Source: Paracoccaceae bacterium (GTDB taxonomy: Bacteria > Pseudomonadota > Alphaproteobacteria > Rhodobacterales > Rhodobacteraceae). Taken from it: a stretch of 14,014 nt of DNA. Both the position numbers and the translations under genes were made by a program. The stretch lies in contig RGAJ01000017.1 in the NCBI GenBank assembly GCA_009920225.1, forward strand, positions 1 through 14,014, in the 5' to 3' direction. Of this stretch, positions 1 through 5,522 are shown piece after piece; the first letter of the stretch is position 1, and every line of letters starts with the position of its first letter. The notes beneath the pieces are model-generated. The model worked only from the letters and a program-made list of their open reading frames with translations. It made no database searches and was not told where the DNA came from.

Positions 1-1
1 A

Positions 2-301
2 CTTTCGTCCATCGACCCCAACTTTCAAACCTTTGTCGTGTCTCATCTTGGGGATGGAAACATCCACTATGTCGTATCAGCAAGCCGCGATGACGCGGCT
101 TTGAAAAATGAGATTATGGAAAAAGTCGAGGACATTGTGCTGCGGCTGGGGGGCAGTTTCTCAGCAGAGCACGGGATCGGTCTGACAAAATTACCTTCGA
201 TGAAGCGCAGAAAAGATAAAATCGCGCTCGAAGTTATGTCAACGATCAAACGCGCCTTGGATCCAAACAATATCATGAATCCGGGCAAGGTCCTTCCGTA
301 G
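2..301 (+). CDS. FAD-linked oxidase, C-terminal end (partial; GlcD / D-lactate / D-2-hydroxyglutarate dehydrogenase type)
   Basis: Only the last ~99 codons are present; the reading frame is open from base 2 to a TAG at 299-301. The visible part is the end of the FAD-linked oxidase C-terminal domain. It contains the HLGDGNIHY motif (H-x-GDGN-x-H, where the His residues bind the substrate or metal side of the active site in this family), then EHGIG and the family-typical ending with LDPNNIMNPGKVLP. These enzymes oxidise 2-hydroxy acids such as glycolate, D-lactate or D-2-hydroxyglutarate using FAD. The fragment cannot tell which substrate is used, so no gene symbol is given. It is convergent with hemC and is followed directly by a hairpin. 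The family call is firm; the exact enzyme is not. Confidence 0.88.
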   Translation, partial: LSSIDPNFQTFVVSHLGDGNIHYVVSASRDDAALKNEIMEKVEDIVLRLGGSFSAEHGIGLTKLPSMKRRKDKIALEVMSTIKRALDPNNIMNPGKVLP

Positions 302-306
302 GAATT

Positions 307-330
307 TCGCCTTCGGCGAGGATATTTTCA
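307..330 (+). terminator. Terminator-like hairpin after the FAD-linked oxidase gene
   Basis: Six bases after the stop codon lies a perfect 5-bp stem, TCGCC (307-311) with GGCGA (315-319), closed by a 3-base loop. It is followed by GGATATTTTC (320-329), whose T-run is short. The position and form suit intrinsic termination of the plus-strand gene. The string CGCCTTCGGCGAGGATATTT is, from memory, a common intergenic motif in roseobacter genomes; I cannot search for it here. Confidence 0.6.
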
Positions 331-376
331 GACAGAAAATGCAAGCTGATTGTCCATTTTCTGTCTGGCAAATATC
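321..376. repeat. Inverted repeat between the convergent FAD-oxidase gene and hemC
   Basis: The left arm 321-341 (GATATTTT, then CAGACAGAAAATG) is almost the exact reverse complement of the right arm 355-376 (CATTTTCTGTCTGG, then CAAATATC). The loop is 13 bases. One base is inserted or changed near the T-run. Each arm sits directly downstream of the terminator hairpin of the gene that reads into it. The palindrome therefore looks like two copies of one terminator tail placed head-on, which would also form one long hairpin in RNA read from either side. Confidence 0.7.
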
Positions 377-400
377 CTGGGGTTTGGGGCAAAGCCCCAA
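371..400 (-). terminator. Terminator-like hairpin after hemC
   Basis: Immediately past the hemC stop, on the minus strand, TTGGGGC pairs with GCCCCAA (394-400 and 384-390) as a perfect 7-bp GC-rich stem with a 3-base loop. It is followed on that strand by ACCCCAGGATATTTGCC. The stem is strong and well placed, and the T-run is again short and carried by the GGATATTT tail shared with the opposite terminator. Confidence 0.65.
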
Positions 401-1348
401 TCAATCCGCCCAATCAAAAAAGCCGTCTCCAGCTGTTTTGCGTAGGTTTGCAGCCATTTCTTTCCCCAGCTGCGCGCCGTCTTCGATTGGGGCGGTCTGA
501 TCGTCAGAGATAGCTTCCGATCCGTCGGGGCGGATAACTTCACCACGCAACCGAAGGGTGGTTCCGTCAAGTTCTGCCAAACCTGCGATTGGTGTTTCGC
601 AGGACCCATCGAGCGCTGCTAAAAATGCGCGTTCTGCGGCAAGGCGATGTCCTGTTGGGATATCATGAATGGCGCTCAGCAAGTCTGCAGATCTATGATC
701 ATCAATACGTCTTTCGATCCCGATCGCGCCTTGAGCAACGGCCGGAAGCATTTCGCCGGGCTCTAGATACGATTTAACGATATGGGACATGCCCAAGCGA
801 TTGAGCCCCGCGGCCGCAAGGAATGTCGCATCGGCAACGCCCGATTCTAATTTAGCAAGACGCGTTTGCACGTTTCCGCGAAATTCAACAACGTCGAGAT
901 TTGGGCGGCGCAGCGTGAGCTGAGCCTTGCGACGCAGGCTTGAGGAGCCCAGTTTGGCGCCGTCTGGCAAATCGTCCAAACTGTCGTATGTCAAGGACAC
1001 AAACGCATCACGAACGTCTTCTCGGGGAAGGTAGGTGTCCAAGATCAACCCGTCGGGTTGCAGCGTTGGCATGTCCTTCATCGAATGCACGGCAATGTCA
1101 ATTGCGCCTGAAAGCATGTCTTCTTCGATTTCTTTGGTAAAAAGACCTTTGCCACCAATTTCCTTGAGGGGCCGATCAAGAACACGATCCCCTGTTGTTT
1201 TGATGACGATGATGTCAAAGCACGCCTCTTCTAGGTCAAATGCCTTGCATAACCTTGCCCGCGTTTCATAGGCTTGTGCCAATGCTAAAGGAGAGCCACG
1301 TGTGCCTATTTTAAGGGGTGATGCGGGTGTTGGTAGAGCGTGTTTCAT
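401..1348 (-). CDS. hemC: Hydroxymethylbilane synthase (porphobilinogen deaminase)
   Basis: This enzyme joins four porphobilinogen molecules into hydroxymethylbilane, the linear tetrapyrrole precursor of uroporphyrinogen III, in the cytoplasm. At 315 residues it has the normal family length. Visible motifs in order: KIGTRGSPLALAQA near the N-terminus, GGKGLFTKEIE (65-75), DIAVHSMKDMP (84-94, with the catalytic Asp at 92), LGSSSLRRKAQL (133-144), FRGNVQTRL (156-164), and DGSCETPIAG, in which Cys250 would carry the dipyrromethane cofactor. The ATG at 1346-1348 has a TAAGGA Shine-Dalgarno on the minus strand (1355-1360). It is divergent from hemE across 98 bases, so two genes of one pathway probably share an upstream control region. 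All key residues look intact. Confidence 0.97.
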   Translation of the reverse strand: MKHALPTPASPLKIGTRGSPLALAQAYETRARLCKAFDLEEACFDIIVIKTTGDRVLDRPLKEIGGKGLFTKEIEEDMLSGAIDIAVHSMKDMPTLQPDGLILDTYLPREDVRDAFVSLTYDSLDDLPDGAKLGSSSLRRKAQLTLRRPNLDVVEFRGNVQTRLAKLESGVADATFLAAAGLNRLGMSHIVKSYLEPGEMLPAVAQGAIGIERRIDDHRSADLLSAIHDIPTGHRLAAERAFLAALDGSCETPIAGLAELDGTTLRLRGEVIRPDGSEAISDDQTAPIEDGAQLGKEMAANLRKTAGDGFFDWAD

Positions 1349-1447
1349 GGTTCATCCTTAATGCGATCCGTGTATCATGACAAGAACCTGAGCTTGACAT
1401 TAGAGCATTTTGACGTGACTTAGATAGTAAAAAAGAAATGAGTACCG
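1349..1447. promoter_or_regulatory. Divergent hemC-hemE control region
   Basis: This 99-base gap must hold the promoters for both heme genes. Toward hemE there is a perfect TTGACA (1394-1399), but the nearest -10-like hexamer, TTAGAT (1420-1425), is 20 bases away, which is longer than ideal. A second TTGACG lies at 1410-1415. Toward hemC the clearest element is the TAAGGA ribosome binding site. No convincing FNR-type or other palindrome is visible, so the promoter assignment is tentative. Confidence 0.3.
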
Positions 1448-2485
1448 ATGACCAAGAAAATCCTGCGCGCACTTGCTGGCGAAACACTTGAAACCCCTCC
1501 GATTTGGATGATGCGGCAAGCTGGTCGGTATTTGCCAGAATATCGCGCCACACGTGCACAAGCAGGTGATTTTCTGTCATTGTGCTATAACAGCGAATTG
1601 GCGGCCGAAGTCACGTTGCAGCCCATTCGACGTTACGGGTTTGACGCGGCAATTTTGTTTGCTGACATTTTGTTGCTGCCCCAAGCGTTGGGCGTTGATT
1701 TGTGGTTTGAGACGGGTGAAGGTCCTCGGATGTCGACGACCACGACGCAGGCAGAGTTCGATCAACTGCGTTCTGTTTCCGATATCCACGAAACACTGAA
1801 TCCGATTTATGAAACCGTTCGGATCCTGCGCCGTGAGCTGCCACAAGAGACGACCTTGATCGGTTTTGCGGGCGCTCCATGGACGGTTGCAACCTATATG
1901 ATTGCGGGCCGTGGCACCAAAGACCAAGGGCCGGCGCATGCGCTGAAGGCGGAAAACCGTGCCGTATTTTCACAGATCATTGATCTGCTGACACAGAGCA
2001 CGATTGAATACCTTGCCGCGCAGATCGACGCGGGGGCCGAAGTCGTCAAGATTTTTGACAGCTGGGCGGGATCCTTAACCGGTCAGGATTTTCATGATTT
2101 TGCACTGGAACCTGCACGCAAGATCACCGCTGCGATTAAATCGCGCTATCCGACCGTGCCTGTCATTGCGTTCCCGCGCGAGGCCAAAGAAAACTATATC
2201 GGTTTTGCAAAAGCCACAGGCGCGGATTGCGTTGCTATTGATAATTCGGTTTCGGCTGAATGGGTCGCGCAAAACGTACAAGTTGATGGCTGCGTCCAAG
2301 GCAACCTTGCGTCGTCGCATATGGTCACGGGTGGTCAGGCTTTGGTTGATGAGACACGTCGCATCGTGCGCGCGCTGTCGAATGGGCCACATATCTTTAA
2401 TTTGGGGCATGGTATCACCCCAGACGCCGACCCTGATAATGTTCAGATCATGATCGACACCGTCAGAGAGGGAAGTGCGGTTTAA
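1448..2485 (+). CDS. hemE: Uroporphyrinogen decarboxylase
   Basis: It decarboxylates the four acetate side chains of uroporphyrinogen III to give coproporphyrinogen III, a cytoplasmic step of heme and chlorophyll synthesis. At 345 residues it is full length. The N-terminal signature [17 protein letters not shown] (17-33) supplies the substrate-binding Arg23 and Arg27. [12 protein letters not shown] (71-82) supplies the central Asp73, which binds the pyrrole nitrogens. [16 protein letters not shown] (139-154) contains Tyr150, and LGHGI near the C-terminus contains His321. These match the catalytic positions known in the human enzyme. The Shine-Dalgarno before the ATG is weak (AAAAAGAAATGAG). 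An ATG ten bases upstream is in another frame and stops after 17 codons. Gene and function are secure. Confidence 0.97.
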   Translation: MTKKILRALAGETLETPPIWMMRQAGRYLPEYRATRAQAGDFLSLCYNSELAAEVTLQPIRRYGFDAAILFADILLLPQALGVDLWFETGEGPRMSTTTTQAEFDQLRSVSDIHETLNPIYETVRILRRELPQETTLIGFAGAPWTVATYMIAGRGTKDQGPAHALKAENRAVFSQIIDLLTQSTIEYLAAQIDAGAEVVKIFDSWAGSLTGQDFHDFALEPARKITAAIKSRYPTVPVIAFPREAKENYIGFAKATGADCVAIDNSVSAEWVAQNVQVDGCVQGNLASSHMVTGGQALVDETRRIVRALSNGPHIFNLGHGITPDADPDNVQIMIDTVREGSAV

Positions 2486-2535
2486 TTCCCCTTTGTTTTG
2501 CGGGCTGCCTTGTTTATCTGCATCACAGACTTTAC

Positions 2536-3339
2536 ATGCAGATCATGATGAAAATTCCATTCGTTTCAAAACGCAATACAGTCGCTGTCGTTCGTATGTC
2601 TGGGGTTATTTCAACCTCGGGTCGGGCGGTGCTGAATGATCAATCTTTTGCACCCGTGTTGGAGCGTGCCTTTCGCAAGGGCAAGCCATCCGCGGTTGCA
2701 TTGTCTATAAATTCACCCGGTGGATCGCCGGTACAATCTTCGTTGATTGGGGCGCGTATTCGCCGATTGGCACAAGAAACCGAAATCCTTGTCTTCGCGT
2801 TCGTCGAAGATGTGGCTGCGTCTGGTGGATATTGGTTGGCTGCAACCGCAGATGAAATTTACGCAGACACATCATCGATTGTCGGGTCAATTGGTGTGAT
2901 TTCTGCGGGCTTTGGTGTGCATGAATTATTGGCCCGATATGGTGTTGAACGCCGCGTTTACACGGCGGGGACTTCCAAGTCACAGCTGGATCCATTCCGT
3001 CCTGAAAATCCCGAAGATGTTGCGCGATTGAAACGATTGTTGGACGAGATCCACGAGAATTTCAAATCGCACGTCACCGAGCGCCGTGGTGAAAAACTGG
3101 CCAGCGATCGCGATTTGTTTACGGGCGAGATCTGGACAGGACGTGGAGCAATAGACGTCGGCTTGATTGATGGCATTGGCCATCTGGTGCCAACACTCAA
3201 AGACCGTTTTGGCGACAAAGTCCGGTTTCGTGTCTATGGCCTAAAGCAAGGCTGGGGCAAACGGTTTGGAATGTCGATTATTGATCATAGTTTGAACAGC
3301 ATCGAAGAACGCGCGGCCTTTGCGCAATTTGGATTGTGA
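2536..3339 (+). CDS. S49 family serine peptidase (SppA/SohB-like, short form)
   Basis: A ClpP-fold peptidase of the S49 family, which cleaves signal-peptide remnants or membrane proteins. Motifs: NSPGGSP (59-65); VAASGGYWLAA with nucleophile Ser96; the SIVGSIGVISAG strand (114-125); and AGTSKSQLDPF with the general-base Lys148. The Ser-Lys spacing of 52 residues equals that of the single-domain Bacillus SppA. At 267 residues it is one ClpP-like domain, unlike the two-domain E. coli SppA. It has no N-terminal membrane anchor or signal peptide, so the protein would start in the cytoplasm. ATGs at 2536, 2545 and 2548 are all possible; none has a clear Shine-Dalgarno, so the start is uncertain by four codons. 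The gene begins 50 bases after hemE and heads a tight run of four genes. Confidence 0.9.
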   Translation: MQIMMKIPFVSKRNTVAVVRMSGVISTSGRAVLNDQSFAPVLERAFRKGKPSAVALSINSPGGSPVQSSLIGARIRRLAQETEILVFAFVEDVAASGGYWLAATADEIYADTSSIVGSIGVISAGFGVHELLARYGVERRVYTAGTSKSQLDPFRPENPEDVARLKRLLDEIHENFKSHVTERRGEKLASDRDLFTGEIWTGRGAIDVGLIDGIGHLVPTLKDRFGDKVRFRVYGLKQGWGKRFGMSIIDHSLNSIEERAAFAQFGL

Positions 3340-3340
3340 T

Positions 3341-3502
3341 ATGATCATCAAAGTTGTCGTGCTGTTTTTGGTTGGAATGATGGTGCTTGCCATGTTCGGA
3401 AAACTTCGCCTGCCCAAAGTGCCACGCTTGGGGGCAGAAAAATGCCAATCTTGTGGGAAATATAAAATTGGCCGCGGGCCGTGTCGCTGTACCAAAAAAT
3501 AG
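3341..3502 (+). CDS. Small membrane protein with a C-terminal Cys cluster (hypothetical)
   Basis: The ATG lies one base after the S49 stop codon, and the gene runs 53 codons to a TAG at 3500-3502. Residues 2-19 form one hydrophobic membrane segment. A basic linker (KLRLPKVPRLG) follows. The tail has four Cys in the pattern C-x2-C-x9-C-x-C (residues 35, 38, 48 and 50), with sequence EKCQSCGKYKIGRGPCRC. This looks like a single small zinc ribbon or knuckle on the cytoplasmic side by the positive-inside rule. I do not know a function. The tight spacing to the S49 peptidase and to the antiporter (9 bases) implies translation within one operon, and the clean codon structure argues that it is a real gene. 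Confidence 0.75.
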   Translation: MIIKVVVLFLVGMMVLAMFGKLRLPKVPRLGAEKCQSCGKYKIGRGPCRCTKK

Positions 3503-3511
3503 GAGATTTTG

Positions 3512-4411
3512 ATGGTTTGGCTCATGTTGGTACTTGGGCTCGTGATCTTGTTGGTTGCGGGCGACCTTTTGGTTCGGGGAGCGGTGAACCTAAGCTTGCG
3601 GCTGGGGATTCCGGCGCTGATCGTGTCATTGACAATCGTTGCCTTTGGAACGTCGGCACCTGAATTGATCATTTCGATCAAGGCGACATTAGAAGGCGTC
3701 GCCGGCATCGCAATGGGAAATGTCGTTGGATCGAATACCGCGAATGTGCTGTTGGTGTTGGGGATTCCCGCAATGATCGCCGCCATGGAAACGCGCGACT
3801 GCGAAACGCGTAAAACCTATATGATTATGCTGGCGGCCTCACTTTTGTTTATTGCCCTTGCGTTCACGGGCGAATTTGGCATTTGGCAAGGCGCGGTTTT
3901 GCTGTTGGGTCTGGGGCTCTTTTTGTTGGATGCGGTGCGTGATGCCAACAAACATCGTAAATCCGCGAATGATGATGTGGATTTAGAGGGCGCAGATCCA
4001 TCCATTTCCATGTTCAAGATCCTGCTATTTTTGACCCTTGGATTGATCGGTTTGCCGCTGGGTGCGGATATACTTGTCGTCAACGGCTCAATCATCGCGT
4101 ATTATTATGGTGTCAGTGAAACGGTGATAGGCCTGACAACGATCATGGCCGCCACGCGCCGGCAGGCTGATGTCGCGCTGGGCAACGTTATTGGGTCCAA
4201 CATTTTCAATCTATTGGGCATCATCGGTGTTGCCAGCATGTTCGGAGCGATTCCGGTCGACCAACGGTTCTTGGACATTGATCTTTGGATTATGCTTGCC
4301 GCGGCACTTGTGCTGTTACCGTTTGTTTTCTTGGGGTGGAAAATTACGCGGGTCTGGGGCATTGTCCTAACTGCGATCTACATCACGTATATCGCATCGT
4401 TGATCCATTAG
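3512..4411 (+). CDS. Calcium/sodium antiporter family protein (CaCA, YrbG-like) with a damaged second alpha repeat
   Basis: An inner-membrane cation exchanger of the CaCA superfamily, built from two inverted halves of hydrophobic helices. Residues 39-76 form a complete alpha-1 repeat with SLTIVAFGTSAPE (Glu51 is the ion-binding acid) and GNVVGSN. The second repeat reads VIGLT (205-209), then TIMAATRRQADVALG and NVIGSN. Between its GLT and the A-D-V-A-L-G-N block there are only 9 residues, where the first repeat has 22 (IVAFGTSAPE...EGV). The 13 missing residues include the GTSxPE motif, whose Glu is the second acidic ligand in CaCA proteins. The gap is in frame, so the protein stays open (299 residues). 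The ATG at 3512 has an AGGAG at 3501-3505; an in-frame TTG at 3509 is less likely. Family membership is certain; ion exchange activity is doubtful. Confidence 0.9.
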   Translation: MVWLMLVLGLVILLVAGDLLVRGAVNLSLRLGIPALIVSLTIVAFGTSAPELIISIKATLEGVAGIAMGNVVGSNTANVLLVLGIPAMIAAMETRDCETRKTYMIMLAASLLFIALAFTGEFGIWQGAVLLLGLGLFLLDAVRDANKHRKSANDDVDLEGADPSISMFKILLFLTLGLIGLPLGADILVVNGSIIAYYYGVSETVIGLTTIMAATRRQADVALGNVIGSNIFNLLGIIGVASMFGAIPVDQRFLDIDLWIMLAAALVLLPFVFLGWKITRVWGIVLTAIYITYIASLIH

Positions 4412-4420
4412 GGGGCATCC

Positions 4421-5197
4421 ATGAAAGCTTTGGTGACAGGTGGCGCAAAACGTTTGGGCCGTGCGATGGCATTATACCTTGCGGATCAGGGATATGATGT
4501 TGCGATTCATTACAATACCTCGGCCAAAGACGCGGACGATGTTGTGGCCTTGATCAAAGCCAAGGGGCGTCATGCGGTCGCGCTGCATGCGGACATATTG
4601 GACGAAGCCCAAGTGTGCGATCTGATTGATCGGGCGTCCAAAGGGTTGGGCGGTGCATTGACCTGCTTGATCAACAATGCATCTGTGTTTGAATATGATA
4701 CATTGGCCACTGCAACGCGAACGTCGTGGGATCGCCACATCGAAAGCAATTTGCGTGCGCCCATTGTTCTGGCGCAACGTTTTGCGCAACAAGCCCCCAA
4801 GGCGCTGATTGACGAAAATGGTGAGCCTCTGGCACAAAGTTTGATCATCAATATGCTGGATCAGCGTGTGCGCAAACTGACCCCAGAATTCATGAGCTAT
4901 ACAATCGCCAAAATGGGGCTATGGGCATTTACCCAAACATCTGCACGTGCGTTGGCCCCCGATATTCGTGTAAACGCAATTGGTCCGGGACCAACGATCC
5001 AAGGCGCGCGTCAAACCGAACAACATTTCGACGACCAGCGTAAAAATACCATTTTGAAACGCGGCTCTAATCCACAGGATATTTGTGTGGCACTGGGGTA
5101 TTTCCTGACCGCTCCATCGGTGACAGGGCAGTTGCTGTGCACCGATGGGGGCCAGCATTTGGGATGGGAAACGCCGGATATTTTGGGTGTTGAATGA
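4421..5197 (+). CDS. SDR family oxidoreductase, pteridine reductase / FolM-like
   Basis: An NADP-dependent short-chain dehydrogenase of 258 residues. The nucleotide-binding loop is TGGAKRLG (6-13), with Arg in place of the usual second Gly, followed by HYNTSA (30-35); both are features of pteridine reductase (PTR1) and FolM. NNAS is at 85-88. The catalytic region is IINMLD (142-147), then Tyr160 and Lys164 in SYTIAK. Asp147 stands where most SDRs have Ser, and the 13-residue Asp-to-Tyr and 4-residue Tyr-to-Lys spacings equal those of PTR1 (Asp181, Tyr194, Lys198). GPGPT follows at 188-192. This favours reduction of a dihydropterin (dihydromonapterin or dihydrofolate) over sugar or fatty-acyl substrates, but the substrate is inferred. 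The start has GGGGG nine bases upstream. It follows the antiporter by 9 bases and ends the operon. Confidence 0.85.
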   Translation: MKALVTGGAKRLGRAMALYLADQGYDVAIHYNTSAKDADDVVALIKAKGRHAVALHADILDEAQVCDLIDRASKGLGGALTCLINNASVFEYDTLATATRTSWDRHIESNLRAPIVLAQRFAQQAPKALIDENGEPLAQSLIINMLDQRVRKLTPEFMSYTIAKMGLWAFTQTSARALAPDIRVNAIGPGPTIQGARQTEQHFDDQRKNTILKRGSNPQDICVALGYFLTAPSVTGQLLCTDGGQHLGWETPDILGVE

Positions 5198-5231
5198 CGA
5201 ATGGTTATATTTGATCATCGAAAGTTGTTCA

Positions 5232-5253
5232 TACTGTCATTTATTCGACAGTA
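5232..5253 (+). terminator. Hairpin downstream of the SDR gene (weak terminator candidate)
   Basis: A perfect 7-bp dyad, TACTGTC (5232-5238) with GACAGTA (5247-5253), with an 8-base loop, sits 35 bases after the SDR stop. The stem is AT-rich and no T-run follows, so it could equally be a protein-binding palindrome. No better terminator is visible for the upstream operon. Confidence 0.3.
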
Positions 5254-5413
5254 AGTGTTTACAAAAATGTAACAAATTCAGTGATTTGTCAGGTTAGCAT
5301 ATTTTAAATATAATAAAATCAATAACTTATAAAATTGCCTAATTTTTAATCACATCGCGGAAGTCTGCAAAAAACAACGAAAAATTCGGTGTTCCCAAGA
5401 GTTATCTCCAGAC

Positions 5414-5422
5414 TTATCCACA
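5414..5422 (+). other. DnaA box (TTATCCACA)
   Basis: An exact match to the DnaA consensus TTATNCACA, and identical to the strong R1 box of E. coli oriC. It lies 101 bases before the uvrC start, next to an AT-rich tract. Only one perfect copy is present in the gap. It may mark DnaA control of uvrC, a DnaA titration site, or a chance match. Confidence 0.45.
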
Positions 5423-5522
5423 GGTTTCGTGGAAAGATTTTCTCTTGAAATTTCTCTGTGATCATTGCAGCGAACCCTAGAATCGCCGCATATACGTAGG
5501 TTCAAATATAAGGTGTGCTGCG

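Larger units (their letters stand above)
5198..5522. other. AT-rich intergenic region upstream of uvrC
   Basis: This 325-base gap has no supported gene. Its first half is strikingly AT-rich: 5281-5350 is about 80% A+T by hand count. It contains three close dyads: TACTGTC/GACAGTA (5232-5253), TGTTTACA/TGTAACA with a one-base bulge (about 5257-5274), and ACAAAT/ATTTGT (5272-5289). A perfect DnaA box, TTATCCACA, lies at 5414-5422, with a degenerate TTATCTCCA 12 bases before it. A possible uvrC promoter is TTGCAG (5465-5470), 18 bases, then CATATA (5489-5494), with AAGG at 5510-5513 as ribosome binding site. No SOS box of the alphaproteobacterial GTTC-N7-GTTC type is seen. Confidence 0.6.

Noticed and set aside
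1438..1491. 17-codon upstream reading frame overlapping the hemE start
   Set aside because: It starts at an ATG ten bases before hemE in another frame with no better ribosome binding site; nothing supports translation.
1577..1973. Two 120-codon minus-strand frames inside hemE
   Set aside because: They lie opposite conserved hemE coding sequence, overlap each other and have no recognisable domains.
5176..5183. Another copy of the GGATATTT terminator tail
   Set aside because: It lies inside the SDR coding sequence (codons for P-D-I-L) without a hairpin or the CAGACAG extension, so it is a chance match.
5198..5522. LexA/SOS box controlling uvrC
   Set aside because: I looked for GTTC-N7-GTTC and GAAC-N7-GAAC. 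The single GTTC and GAAC occurrences have no partner at the right spacing.
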